A stretch of 64,000 bases of DNA from JAKALD01 sp963817785. Its GTDB lineage: Bacteria; Pseudomonadota; Gammaproteobacteria; Burkholderiales; SG8-39. Positions 18,964 through 26,703 of this stretch are shown piece by piece. The notes beneath the pieces are model-generated. The model ran no database searches and was not told the DNA's origin. It was given only the letters and a program-made list of their open reading frames with translations. The translations under genes and the position numbers were made by a program. Position 1 is the first letter of the stretch; each line of letters opens with the position of its first letter. Location of the stretch: contig CAWFPL010000001.1 in the NCBI GenBank assembly GCA_963817785.1, positions 1-64,000 on the forward strand, read 5' to 3'.

Positions 18964-19962
18964 CTACTCGGCGAGCGCCTTGGCGAACTCGAGCGCGAAG
19001 TAGGTCAGGATGCCGTCGGCCCCCGCGCGCTTCATGGCGAGCAGCGCTTCTGCGATGCAACTCTCGGGCAGCCAGCCGTTGGCGGTCGCCGCGCGCAGCA
19101 TCGCGTATTCCCCGCTGACCTGGTACACGTAGGTCGGCGCCCTGAACTCGTCCTTCACCCGCCGCACGATGTCGAGGTATGGCAGGCCCGGCTTCACCAT
19201 CACCATGTCGGCGCCCTCGGCCAGGTCGAGGCCGACCTCCCGCAGCGCCTCGTCGGAGTTGGCCGGATCCATCTGGTAGGTTTTCTTGTCTCCCTTGCCG
19301 AGGTTCTTGGCCGAGCCGACCGCATCGCGAAACGGGCCATAGAAGCCGGACGCGTACTTGGCCGAATACGCCATGATCCTGGTGTGGATGTGCCCCGCCT
19401 TCTCGAGCGCGGCGCGAATGCGGCCGATGCGCCCGTCCATCATGTCGGAGGGCGCGACGATGTCCACCCCGGCTTCGGCCTGCACCAGGGCCTGCTTGAC
19501 CAGCACCTCGAGCGTGACGTCGTTGAGGATGTAGCCGGTCTTGTCGACCACGCCGTCCTGGCCGTGCGAGGTGTACGGGTCGAGCGCGACATCGGTCATG
19601 ATGCCGAGCTCCGGGAAGCGGGCCTTCAGCGCCGCGACCGCGCGCGGCACCAGCCCCTTGCGGTTGAACGCCTCGCGGCCATCGGGGGCCTTCAGCTTCT
19701 GGTCGATCACCGGAAAAAGGGCCATCGCGGGAATCCGCAGCTTCAGGCATCGTTCGGCCACGGGGAGCAGCCGGTCGACGGTCACGCGCTCCACGCCGGG
19801 CATCGAGGCGACTTTCTCCGTCCGTTGCTTTCCGTCCAGGACGAACACCGGATAGATCAGGTCGTCGGCGGTGAGGACGGTCTCGCGCATCAGCCGCCGC
19901 GAGAAGTCGTTGCGTCGCATGCGACGCATGCGAACCGAAGGGAAGCTACCGTACACGTTCAT
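18964..19962 (-). CDS. hemB: Delta-aminolevulinic acid dehydratase (porphobilinogen synthase)
   Basis: A 332-residue haem-pathway enzyme that joins two 5-aminolevulinate molecules into porphobilinogen. The Schiff-base lysines are in IMAYSAKYASGFYGPF near residue 200 and VMVKPGLPYLD near 255. The segment DVALDPYTSHGQDG, where zinc-dependent enzymes have a cysteine triad, has aspartate/alanine/threonine instead, so this is the magnesium-dependent type common in proteobacteria. The gene follows engB on the minus strand with a 226-bp structured gap containing an FNR-like box. Confidence 0.96.
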   Translation of the reverse strand: MNVYGSFPSVRMRRMRRNDFSRRLMRETVLTADDLIYPVFVLDGKQRTEKVASMPGVERVTVDRLLPVAERCLKLRIPAMALFPVIDQKLKAPDGREAFNRKGLVPRAVAALKARFPELGIMTDVALDPYTSHGQDGVVDKTGYILNDVTLEVLVKQALVQAEAGVDIVAPSDMMDGRIGRIRAALEKAGHIHTRIMAYSAKYASGFYGPFRDAVGSAKNLGKGDKKTYQMDPANSDEALREVGLDLAEGADMVMVKPGLPYLDIVRRVKDEFRAPTYVYQVSGEYAMLRAATANGWLPESCIAEALLAMKRAGADGILTYFALEFAKALAE

Positions 19963-20086
19963 GGCAGGAATCCGTCGTCAGGGGCCGAATAGCCGCGTGC
20001 TCCTTGAGGCCTTTCAGCCGCCGGCGCCGAGACCTGCCCCGGCCTAGCGCTCTGATTTGGCTGCAGAGATTCACGCGGGAACTTTT

Positions 20087-20100
20087 TTGTGGCAGATCAA
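20087..20100. promoter_or_regulatory. FNR/ANR-like box upstream of hemB
   Basis: TTGTGGCAGATCAA matches TTGAT-N4-ATCAA at 8 of 10 positions (the two misses are in the left half). It lies about 130 bases before the hemB start. Oxygen-responsive control of haem genes by FNR-family proteins is known in other proteobacteria; here it is inferred from this one site. Confidence 0.35.
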
Positions 20101-20111
20101 ATCTTACTCGT

Positions 20112-20178
20112 AGACGATGTTGATCGTCTCCCGCTTCTCCTCCCTGAGCGGGTGCCTTAATCCCAATTAAGGCATTTT
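20112..20178 (+). terminator. Tandem hairpins ending in a plus-strand terminator, no known gene upstream
   Basis: Two perfect hairpins follow each other: AGACGAT/ATCGTCT with loop GTTG (20112-20129), and TGCCTTAAT/ATTAAGGCA with loop CCCA (20153-20174), the latter running into TTTT on the plus strand only. A plus-strand transcript would end here, yet both flanking genes (hemB, engB) are on the minus strand. This may be the 3' end of a small RNA; I see no coding gene for it. Confidence 0.5.
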
Positions 20179-20180
20179 CG

Positions 20181-20216
20181 CCCCCGGTTTACATCCCCTT
20201 TGCCGGGGGCCTTTTA
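20181..20216 (+). terminator. Second plus-strand-directed terminator, overlapping the engB 3' end
   Basis: A 7-bp stem (CCCCCGG / CCGGGGG) spans the engB stop codon and is followed on the plus strand by CCTTTTATT. On the minus strand no T run follows, so it would not end engB efficiently. Confidence 0.45.
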
Positions 20217-20827
20217 TTCCCCGGGCCTGGCTGCGCGGCACGCAGCCAGGCTTCGAGCAGCGAGCGCGCCTCCTCGACCCCCTCGCCCGTCAGGCTGGAA
20301 AACAGGCGTAATTCGACCCGCGCCGCCGTAGCCGAGAGGGCTTCTCGCATGCCCTGCAGCGCCGCCTGGCGCGCGGCGCGCGAAAGCTTGTCGCATTTGG
20401 ACAGCAGGATGAGCAGCGGCCGCCCTAGCGGCTCGAGCCAGCGGATGACTTGCGCGTCCTGAGGCGTGAGCGAACGGCGTGCGTCCAGGATCACCACCAC
20501 CGCCGCCAGCGAGGCACGTCCCTGGAGATAGCCGCCGACCAGGCGGTCCCACTGCGCCCGCACCGCCTGCGGCACACGCGCGTAGCCATAGCCGGGCAAG
20601 TCGACCAGGCGCCCCATCGCACCCAGATCGAAAAAGTTGAGCGTCTGGGTGCGGCCCGGGGTCTTTGACACGAATGCAAGCCGTCGGCGCCCCGCGAGCG
20701 CATTGATCGCGCTCGATTTGCCGACATTCGAGCGCCCGACGATTGCCAGCTCTGGCGGCCCCTCGGGGGGCAATTGCTCCAAGCGTGCCACCGAGATGCT
20801 GAAGGCTGCCTGCGAGAGCGCGCTCAC
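20189..20827 (-). CDS. engB: Ribosome-biogenesis GTPase EngB (YihA)
   Basis: A 212-residue P-loop GTPase needed for 50S subunit assembly. G1 is GRSNVGKSS near residue 31, the switch region TPGRTQTLNFF near 56, G3 LPGYGYARVP near 76, G4 SKCDKLS near 143. Length is typical. The start is a GTG with CGGAG upstream. It is divergent from the cytochrome c4 gene, a pairing seen in many beta- and gammaproteobacteria, and is followed by hemB on the same strand. Confidence 0.95.
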   Translation of the reverse strand: MSALSQAAFSISVARLEQLPPEGPPELAIVGRSNVGKSSAINALAGRRRLAFVSKTPGRTQTLNFFDLGAMGRLVDLPGYGYARVPQAVRAQWDRLVGGYLQGRASLAAVVVILDARRSLTPQDAQVIRWLEPLGRPLLILLSKCDKLSRAARQAALQGMREALSATAARVELRLFSSLTGEGVEEARSLLEAWLRAAQPGPGNKRPPAKGM

Positions 20828-20900
20828 GATGCTCCGGAAATAAAAAGGAGAAATTGTAATAAAATTGCGCGCTTCGATCGGGATCCACGGGAGTCACCGC

Positions 20901-21539
20901 ATGAACCGAGTTCTGGCGGCCGCCGCCAGCGTTGCCCTGCTGTCGTGTGCCGCGCAAGCGCTGGCCCAGGACCTCACCAAAGTCGACGTCGCGAAGGGCA
21001 AGCAGATCGTGAGCCAGGTATGCGTCGCGTGCCACGCTGCCGATGGCAACAGCGTCAGTCCCGCCAATCCCAAGCTCGCCGGACAGATCCCGGAGTATCT
21101 GTACAAGCAACTGCACGATTTCAAGGCCGAGGGCGGCAAGCCGGCCCGGCGCCAGAACCCGATTATGGCGGGTATGGTCGCGAGTCTCTCGGATTCCGAC
21201 ATGCGCGACTTGGCGGCGTACTTCGGCGGCCAGACGCTCAAGCCGGCCGTGGCGCACGACAAGGATCTCGCCGCGCAAGGCCAGAAGCTGTATCGCGGCG
21301 GCGATGCTGCCACCGGCGTGCCGGCCTGCGCGGCCTGCCACGGTCCGAGCGGCGCGGGCATCCCGATCGAGTTCCCGCGTCTCGGCGGCCAATTTTCCGA
21401 GTACGTGGAAGCGCAGCTCAAGGCCTTCAAGTCGGGCGAGCGCGCCAACGATCGGAAGGCGATGATGCGCACCATCGCCGCGCGCATGAGCGACCAGCAG
21501 ATCAAGGCGCTCGCGCAGTACGTCGCCGGACTGCGCTAG
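20901..21539 (+). CDS. Diheme cytochrome c4
   Basis: A 212-residue periplasmic protein with a Sec signal peptide (cleavage about residue 22, ALAQ) and two similar class I haem domains. Haem sites are CVACH near residue 43-47 and CAACH near residue 138-142; methionine ligands are likely in NPIMAGM and KAMMRTI. This two-domain plan is that of cytochrome c4, an electron donor to terminal oxidases and other periplasmic acceptors. The ATG after GGGAG was chosen because the signal peptide starts there. The following genes encode a flavoprotein, a cytochrome b and a cytochrome c', suggesting a redox cluster. Confidence 0.92.
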   Translation: MNRVLAAAASVALLSCAAQALAQDLTKVDVAKGKQIVSQVCVACHAADGNSVSPANPKLAGQIPEYLYKQLHDFKAEGGKPARRQNPIMAGMVASLSDSDMRDLAAYFGGQTLKPAVAHDKDLAAQGQKLYRGGDAATGVPACAACHGPSGAGIPIEFPRLGGQFSEYVEAQLKAFKSGERANDRKAMMRTIAARMSDQQIKALAQYVAGLR

Positions 21540-21611
21540 CGCCGGCGACGGGAGCCGCTGCGGCCCCGAGGTCGCGTTCCGGGCACCTTCCTGCGAACCT
21601 CGCATCCCCGC

Positions 21612-22997
21612 TTGAGCACTCCCGGCTTCGATCTGCTCGTCATAGGCTCCGGCCCTGGCGGCTACCGCGCCGCGGTGCTGGCCGCGACGCGCGGCTTGTC
21701 GGTCGCGATAGTCGAGAAAGACGCCTGGGGCGGCGCCTGCCTGAATCGCGGCTGCGTGCCGAAGAAGGCCTGGTACCAGACCGCGCGCCTGCTGGCGGCG
21801 GCGCAACGCTTCGCCGGACGGGGCGTCACGGGCACCCTCTCGCCGGACCTGGCCGCCGCCTGGCGGCAGCAGCGCGAGATCGTGCAGACCGTGCGCGCAA
21901 GCTACGTTGGCTATCTCGAGCGCCTGGGGGTCAGGCGCTACGCGGGCGTCGCGCGCTTCTCGGCCGCGGACCGGCTCGAGGTGAACGGCGAAAGTCTGCT
22001 CGCGAGCCATTTCGTCATCGCCAGCGGCTCGCGCCCGTCCCTGCCGCCGGCGTTGCGCGGCTCGGTGCGCGCGCTGACCACCGACGAGCTGTTCGAGCAA
22101 CCGCTGCCATCCGGCCGGCGCGTGGCGCTGGTCGGCGGCGGCGCGGTCGGCGTCGAGATGGCCTTCATCCTGAGCGCCCTCGGCCTGGAGATCGTCTGGC
22201 TCACCGGGCGTGAGCCGCTGTCGGGCGCGCGCTTCTCGCAGCCGGCGAAAAAGCGCCTACGCGAGGCGCTGGCGATACACGGCGTGGCGCCGCGCCTGCG
22301 CAGCCGGCCGACCGGCTGCAGCGAGCGCGACGGCACGCTCGAGTTGCGTCTTCCCGACGGCGTCGAGCGCGTCGATTGGCTGCTCGCGGGCACGGGAAGG
22401 ACGCCGAACACCGATGGCTTGGGTCTCGAGGTCGTGGGCGTCGAGCTTACGCACCAGGGCTTCGTCCGGGTCGACGACGCGCAGCGCACGAGCAACGCGC
22501 GTATCTTCGCCATCGGCGACTGCGCCAATCCCGCCATGACCGCGAATCACGCCCTCGCCGAGGCGAGCGTCGCCGTCGCCGGCATCACGACGCCGGGCGC
22601 GCGGCGCGCGCGCCGCGCCTGGGTTCCCGAGGTCATCTACTCGGCACTGGAGCTCGCGCGCGTGGGTGAAACCGAGGACGAGCTCGAAGAAGCCGGGCGC
22701 GAGTACGCGGTCGGTTTCTCGGCGTTTGCGGCGAACCCGGCCGCCCTCGGAGAGGGCGATGCCGAAGGGTATGTGCGCGTGCTGGTCGACGCCGAAGGCG
22801 GCGACCTGCTCGGCTGCGAGATCGCCGGCGCGCAGGCCGGCGAGCTAGTGCATCTGGCGCAGCAGGGAGCCGCCGGCGAGGCGCTGCTCGCGCGGTTGGC
22901 GCGCGAGCGCTTCAATCACCCCAGTCGCGCGGAGGAGCTGCTGAATGCGGCCGAGGGGCTGATCGGGCGCTGGGGCCTGGGCGCGGGTGCGGAATAG
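21612..22997 (+). CDS. Dihydrolipoamide dehydrogenase-like pyridine nucleotide-disulfide oxidoreductase
   Basis: A 461-residue class I flavoprotein disulfide reductase. FAD-binding start DLLVIGSGPGGYRAA, redox-active disulfide ACLNRGCVPKK near residue 42, NAD(P)-binding GGGAVGVEMAFILSALG near 170, second FAD motif ARIFAIGDC near 298, and the C-terminal catalytic His-Glu segment FNHPSRAEE near 435, where Lpd proteins usually have HPT. No 2-oxoacid dehydrogenase E1/E2 genes are adjacent, so it is not the ordinary E3 by context. The neighbours are cytochromes; an electron-transfer or thiol-redox role is inferred. The start is TTG with a weak ribosome-binding site. Confidence 0.82.
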   Translation: MSTPGFDLLVIGSGPGGYRAAVLAATRGLSVAIVEKDAWGGACLNRGCVPKKAWYQTARLLAAAQRFAGRGVTGTLSPDLAAAWRQQREIVQTVRASYVGYLERLGVRRYAGVARFSAADRLEVNGESLLASHFVIASGSRPSLPPALRGSVRALTTDELFEQPLPSGRRVALVGGGAVGVEMAFILSALGLEIVWLTGREPLSGARFSQPAKKRLREALAIHGVAPRLRSRPTGCSERDGTLELRLPDGVERVDWLLAGTGRTPNTDGLGLEVVGVELTHQGFVRVDDAQRTSNARIFAIGDCANPAMTANHALAEASVAVAGITTPGARRARRAWVPEVIYSALELARVGETEDELEEAGREYAVGFSAFAANPAALGEGDAEGYVRVLVDAEGGDLLGCEIAGAQAGELVHLAQQGAAGEALLARLARERFNHPSRAEELLNAAEGLIGRWGLGAGAE

Positions 22998-23038
22998 ACC
23001 GCCCGCCGGGACTGTTGACACACGAAAGAGAAAACGCG

Positions 23039-23731
23039 ATGCAGGCGAGCGCGGCGGGCGCCGAGCGCGAAGTCCGGGTTTGGGATCTCCCGGTGCGCTT
23101 GTTTCATTGGACGCTGGTGGCGCTGTTTGCGTTCCAGTTCTGGAGCGGACAGACGGGGGGAAACGCGATGCAGTGGCATCTTTATGCCGGTTACGCCACG
23201 CTCGTGCTGGTGCTGTTTCGCATCCTGTGGGGGCTGCTCGGCAGCTCATACGCGCGTTTCGCCAATTTCGTGCAAGGACCGGCGGCGTGCCGGCACTACG
23301 CGAGGCAGTTGTACTCGCGCCAGCCGGCGCCGAGCGCCGGACACAATCCGCTCGGCGGCTGGATGGTGCTGTTGCTGCTCGCCGCGCTCGCGCTGCAGAC
23401 GGTCACCGGTCTGTTCGCCAACGACCAGATCGCGACTCAGGGCCCGCTCGCCGACTTGGTATCGGACGCCTGGTCCGACCGCCTGAGTACCGTGCATGTG
23501 TGGAACTTCTACGTGCTGCTCGGGCTGGCGTGCCTGCACGTCGCGGCCGTGCTTTACCACTGGCTGGTGAAAAAGGAGAATCTGGTCGGCGCCATGTTCA
23601 CGGGCGTGAAACGCCTGCCCGGCGAGCTCGCCGAGACCGCTGTCGCGCGCTTCGCCAGTCCGTGGCGGGCGCTGACCCTGTTTGCCGCTGCGCTGCTCGC
23701 GGTGTACCTGATCGTGCTACGACCTTTCTGA
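23039..23731 (+). CDS. Membrane cytochrome b561-type protein
   Basis: A 230-residue integral membrane protein with four or five hydrophobic helices. The start WDLPVRLFHWTLVALF, with histidine in the first helix, and later helix histidines (YHWLVKKEN; STVHVWNFYVLLGLACLHV) are the pattern of the di-haem cytochrome b561/Ni-Fe hydrogenase b-subunit family. It would pass electrons between the quinone pool and a periplasmic partner. The cytochrome c' gene starts 10 bases after it, the arrangement seen elsewhere for cytochrome b plus c' pairs. The ATG at the conserved N-terminus was chosen over an upstream in-frame start. Confidence 0.88.
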   Translation: MQASAAGAEREVRVWDLPVRLFHWTLVALFAFQFWSGQTGGNAMQWHLYAGYATLVLVLFRILWGLLGSSYARFANFVQGPAACRHYARQLYSRQPAPSAGHNPLGGWMVLLLLAALALQTVTGLFANDQIATQGPLADLVSDAWSDRLSTVHVWNFYVLLGLACLHVAAVLYHWLVKKENLVGAMFTGVKRLPGELAETAVARFASPWRALTLFAAALLAVYLIVLRPF

Positions 23732-23741
23732 GGACAAGCGA

Positions 23742-24200
23742 ATGAAGAAGAAACTGGCCGTCACCCTGCTCGCAGCCGCGACCGGCGCGGGCTTCGCGCT
23801 GAGCGCGCTCGCGCAGCACAAGCCAGAGGATCTGGTGAAGCATCGCCAGGCGGCCATGACCCTCATTGCCTGGTACTTCGGGCCGATCGGGGCCATGATC
23901 AACGACAAGATCCCGTTCAACGCCAAGATCGCGGCGCGCAACGCGGGCTACCTCGTGACTCTGTCCAAGATGCCGCTCGAGGGCTTCGATCCGAGCACCG
24001 CCGGGGCGAAGCATACCAAGGCGAAGGACAAGATCTATCACGAGATGGACAAGTTCAAGGAGCACATGGAGAAGATGCAGAACGCGGTCGAGAAGCTCGA
24101 CAAGGCTGCGCAGACCGGCAACGAAGGCGAGATCAAGGTCGCGTTCGGTGAGACTGGCAAGAGCTGCAAGTCCTGCCACGACGACTTTCGCGCCAAGTAG
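23742..24200 (+). CDS. Cytochrome c'
   Basis: A 152-residue periplasmic haem protein: signal peptide cleaved after SALA (about residue 24), then a four-helix bundle with the haem-binding motif CKSCH near the C-terminus, which is characteristic of cytochrome c'. The histidine of CKSCH would be the only strong axial ligand, leaving the other face for NO or CO. The family is linked to nitric oxide binding and resistance in denitrifiers. It sits tightly behind the cytochrome b gene and before a weak terminator, so the two are probably cotranscribed. Confidence 0.92.
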   Translation: MKKKLAVTLLAAATGAGFALSALAQHKPEDLVKHRQAAMTLIAWYFGPIGAMINDKIPFNAKIAARNAGYLVTLSKMPLEGFDPSTAGAKHTKAKDKIYHEMDKFKEHMEKMQNAVEKLDKAAQTGNEGEIKVAFGETGKSCKSCHDDFRAK

Positions 24201-24213
24201 CGCGCGCCGCGCC

Positions 24214-24236
24214 GGCCCCGATCCGCGGGGCCTGCG
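24214..24236 (+). terminator. Hairpin after the cytochrome c' gene
   Basis: A 7-bp G/C stem (GGCCCCG / CGGGGCC, loop ATCCG) followed by TGCGCTTTTGCG. The T run is short and displaced, so termination may be partial. Confidence 0.5.
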
Positions 24237-24282
24237 CTTTTGCGCCGGTGGAATAGCGGGCCGCCGCGGGCTGTTTTGATCC

Positions 24283-24783
24283 ATGAGCGACGCGCAACGG
24301 CTGCTTGAGCTGATTCCGCGGCTGCGGCGCTATGCGCGCGCGCTGGTCGGCGACCGCGCCGCGGCGGACGATCTGGTGCAGGACACGCTCGAGCGGGCGT
24401 GGCGCAAGCTCCATCTGTATCGCCCAGGCAGCGATCTGCGGGCGTGGTTGTTCACGGTCATGCACAACGTGCACGTCAACCAGATTCGCGCGGTGCGGGC
24501 GACGGACCCCATCGACGAGGAGATGCCGGAGCTCGCGCCGCGCGCGGCGCAGCACGACGCGCTCCTGGTGCGCGACCTGGAGCGCGCACTCGCGCGACTG
24601 CCCGCGGAGCAGCGCGAAGTGCTGCTGCTGGTCGCGCTGGAGGATCTGAGCTACGAGGAAACGGCGCGCACGCTCGGCATCCCGATCGGCACCGTGATGT
24701 CGCGCCTGTCGCGCGCGCGCGAGAAGCTGCGCGTCATGCTGCTTGGCCTGCCGGCGGGTGCCAAGCTGCACGTGGTGAAATGA
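24283..24783 (+). CDS. ECF-type RNA polymerase sigma factor
   Basis: A 166-residue sigma factor with only regions 2 and 4. Region 2 shows RRYARALVGDRAAADDLVQD and LRAWLFTVMHNVHVNQIR; region 4 shows LPAEQREVLLLVALEDLSYE followed by the helix-turn-helix ARTLGIPIGTVMSRLSRAREKLR. The next gene, 18 bases away, encodes a membrane anti-sigma factor, and msrPQ follow. This suggests control of a periplasmic oxidative-damage response, as described for other ECF/msrPQ loci; the target promoters are not proven here. Confidence 0.92.
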   Translation: MSDAQRLLELIPRLRRYARALVGDRAAADDLVQDTLERAWRKLHLYRPGSDLRAWLFTVMHNVHVNQIRAVRATDPIDEEMPELAPRAAQHDALLVRDLERALARLPAEQREVLLLVALEDLSYEETARTLGIPIGTVMSRLSRAREKLRVMLLGLPAGAKLHVVK

Positions 24784-24801
24784 GCTGAAGTAAGCGAGGC
24801 G

Positions 24802-25578
24802 ATGTCCGAGAAACTGCCGATCACCGAAGCGGACCTGCAGGCTTACAGCGACGGCCGGCTCGCCGAGGGTCGGCGCGCCGAGCTCGATGCGTGGCTCGCG
24901 ACGCGCGCTGAAGACGCCGAGCGCATCGCCGCCTATCGGCGGCTCAACGACGAGCTGCACGCGTTTTACGACCCGGTGCTCGATGAGCCGGTCCCCGAGC
25001 GCCTTCAGGCGGCGCCGCGCAGACGCTTGCGCCTGCGCGGCGTTGCCGCGGCGCTGAGCTGGCTCGCGCTCGGTGCGGTGATCGGTGCGGCCGCGGGCTG
25101 GCGTCTGCACCAGCCACCTCCCGCGTCGCTGGCGCGGGACGGCGCGCCGGGATTCGTGCACCGAGCGGCGATCGCGCACGCCACCTATTCGCCAGAGGTC
25201 AGGCACCCGGTCGAAGTCGGCGCCGATCAGGAGGCGCATCTGGTCGCGTGGCTGTCGAAGCGGCTCGGTGCCAAGGTGCGCGCCCCGAAGCTCGATGCGG
25301 CCGGCTTCGCGCTGGTCGGCGGCCGCCTGCTGCCGGGCGAGAACGGCCCGGTCGCGTATTTCATGTACCAGTCCGCCCAGGGCCAGCGCATCACGCTGTA
25401 CGTGCGCACCGAAGCCCCGAAGCAGGGCGAGACGGCGTTCCGCTTCGCCCGCGAGGGCAACGTGCGGGTGTTCTACTGGATCGACCGCCGGTTCGGCTAC
25501 GCGCTGTCCTCGATCGACGTGGGCAAGGGCGACCTGCTGCACGTGGCGAACCTGGTGTACCAGCAGCTCAATCCCTGA
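24802..25578 (+). CDS. Membrane-anchored anti-sigma factor
   Basis: A 258-residue protein with an N-terminal cytoplasmic helical domain (ITEADLQAYSDGRLAEGRRA, typical of anti-sigma factors), one membrane segment at about residues 81-98 and a periplasmic domain of about 155 residues. The zinc-binding HxxxCxxC motif of many anti-sigma factors is absent, so it does not sense by a ZAS cysteine pair. The periplasmic part may be the sensor. It pairs with the upstream ECF sigma gene; msrP starts 86 bases downstream. Confidence 0.82.
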   Translation: MSEKLPITEADLQAYSDGRLAEGRRAELDAWLATRAEDAERIAAYRRLNDELHAFYDPVLDEPVPERLQAAPRRRLRLRGVAAALSWLALGAVIGAAAGWRLHQPPPASLARDGAPGFVHRAAIAHATYSPEVRHPVEVGADQEAHLVAWLSKRLGAKVRAPKLDAAGFALVGGRLLPGENGPVAYFMYQSAQGQRITLYVRTEAPKQGETAFRFAREGNVRVFYWIDRRFGYALSSIDVGKGDLLHVANLVYQQLNP

Positions 25579-25664
25579 GCGGTCGAGGCGGTCGCCGGGC
25601 GTATGATGACTCGTGTAAGGCGGCGCGCTCCGGCGCGACCAACGGTCCAAGGAGCGACCATTCC

Positions 25665-26657
25665 ATGCTGATCAAAAAGCCTTGCGATACCCCTTCGTCC
25701 GAGATCACTCTCCGGGCGGTCTACCGGGACCGCCGCCGCTTTCTTGCCGCTGCCGGCCTGGGGGCGGCGGCGGCCGTAGCCGGGGTGGCCGCGCAGCGCG
25801 CGCACGCAGTTACCCCCGACTCCGCGCACCCGGGCAAGCTGCCGCTGCTGCCTGCCGCAAAGAACGCCGGCCTGTCCGTGACCGAAGCGCTCACGCCTTA
25901 CGAGGACGTGACCAGCTACAACAACTTCTACGAATTCGGTACCAGCAAGAGTGACCCTGCGAGATACGCCGGCAGCCTGCAAACGCGGCCGTGGACCGTG
26001 ACAGTCGAAGGCGAGGTCCTCAAGCCGCGTACCTTCGGCATCGAGGATCTTCTGCGACTCGCGCCGATGGAGGAGCGCGTCTATCGTCACCGCTGCGTGG
26101 AGGGCTGGTCCATGGTGATTCCCTGGATCGGCTATTCGCTGTCCAACCTGCTCAAGGCAGTGCAGCCCAAGGGCAGCGCCAAGTACGTGGAATTCTTCAC
26201 CCTGCTCAACCCGCCGCAGATGCCGGGGCAGAACTCCACGATCCTGCAATGGCCCTATCGCGAAGGGCTGCGCATGGACGAGGCCATGCATCCGCTCACG
26301 CTGCTGACCTTCGGCTTGTACGGCGAGGTGCTGCCCAACCAGGACGGCGCGCCCATGCGCATGGTCATCCCCTGGAAATACGGCTTCAAGGGGGGCAAGT
26401 CGATCGTGCGCATCCGCCTAGTGGAGCAGCAGCCCGTCACCTCGTGGATGCGCGCGGTGCCCGAGTGGTATGGGTTTTATTCCAACGTCAATCCTAACGT
26501 CAGTCCGCAGAACTGGAGCCAGGCGAACGAGCGGCGCATCGGCCACGGCGGTTTCGGCGGCCTGTTCGCTCCGCGGATACCCACGCAGATGTTCAACGGC
26601 TACGGCGCCCAGGTGGCCCACCTCTATCAGGGCATGAACCTGACCAAGGACTTTTGA
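25665..26657 (+). CDS. msrP: Protein-methionine-sulfoxide reductase catalytic subunit MsrP (YedY)
   Basis: A 330-residue periplasmic molybdenum-cofactor enzyme that reduces methionine sulfoxide in oxidised periplasmic proteins. A twin-arginine signal DRRRFLAAAGLG lies near residue 22-33; the sulfite-oxidase-type fold carries the Mo-ligand cysteine in YRHRCVEGWSMVIPW near residue 144. AAGGAG precedes the ATG. The membrane haem partner MsrQ follows. Its place behind an ECF sigma/anti-sigma pair suggests induction by reactive chlorine or oxygen species. Confidence 0.95.
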   Translation: MLIKKPCDTPSSEITLRAVYRDRRRFLAAAGLGAAAAVAGVAAQRAHAVTPDSAHPGKLPLLPAAKNAGLSVTEALTPYEDVTSYNNFYEFGTSKSDPARYAGSLQTRPWTVTVEGEVLKPRTFGIEDLLRLAPMEERVYRHRCVEGWSMVIPWIGYSLSNLLKAVQPKGSAKYVEFFTLLNPPQMPGQNSTILQWPYREGLRMDEAMHPLTLLTFGLYGEVLPNQDGAPMRMVIPWKYGFKGGKSIVRIRLVEQQPVTSWMRAVPEWYGFYSNVNPNVSPQNWSQANERRIGHGGFGGLFAPRIPTQMFNGYGAQVAHLYQGMNLTKDF

Positions 26658-26703
26658 GCGCGTACTGCGCGGTGGCCTCCTCGTGCGTCAGGCTGCGACA
26701 ACC

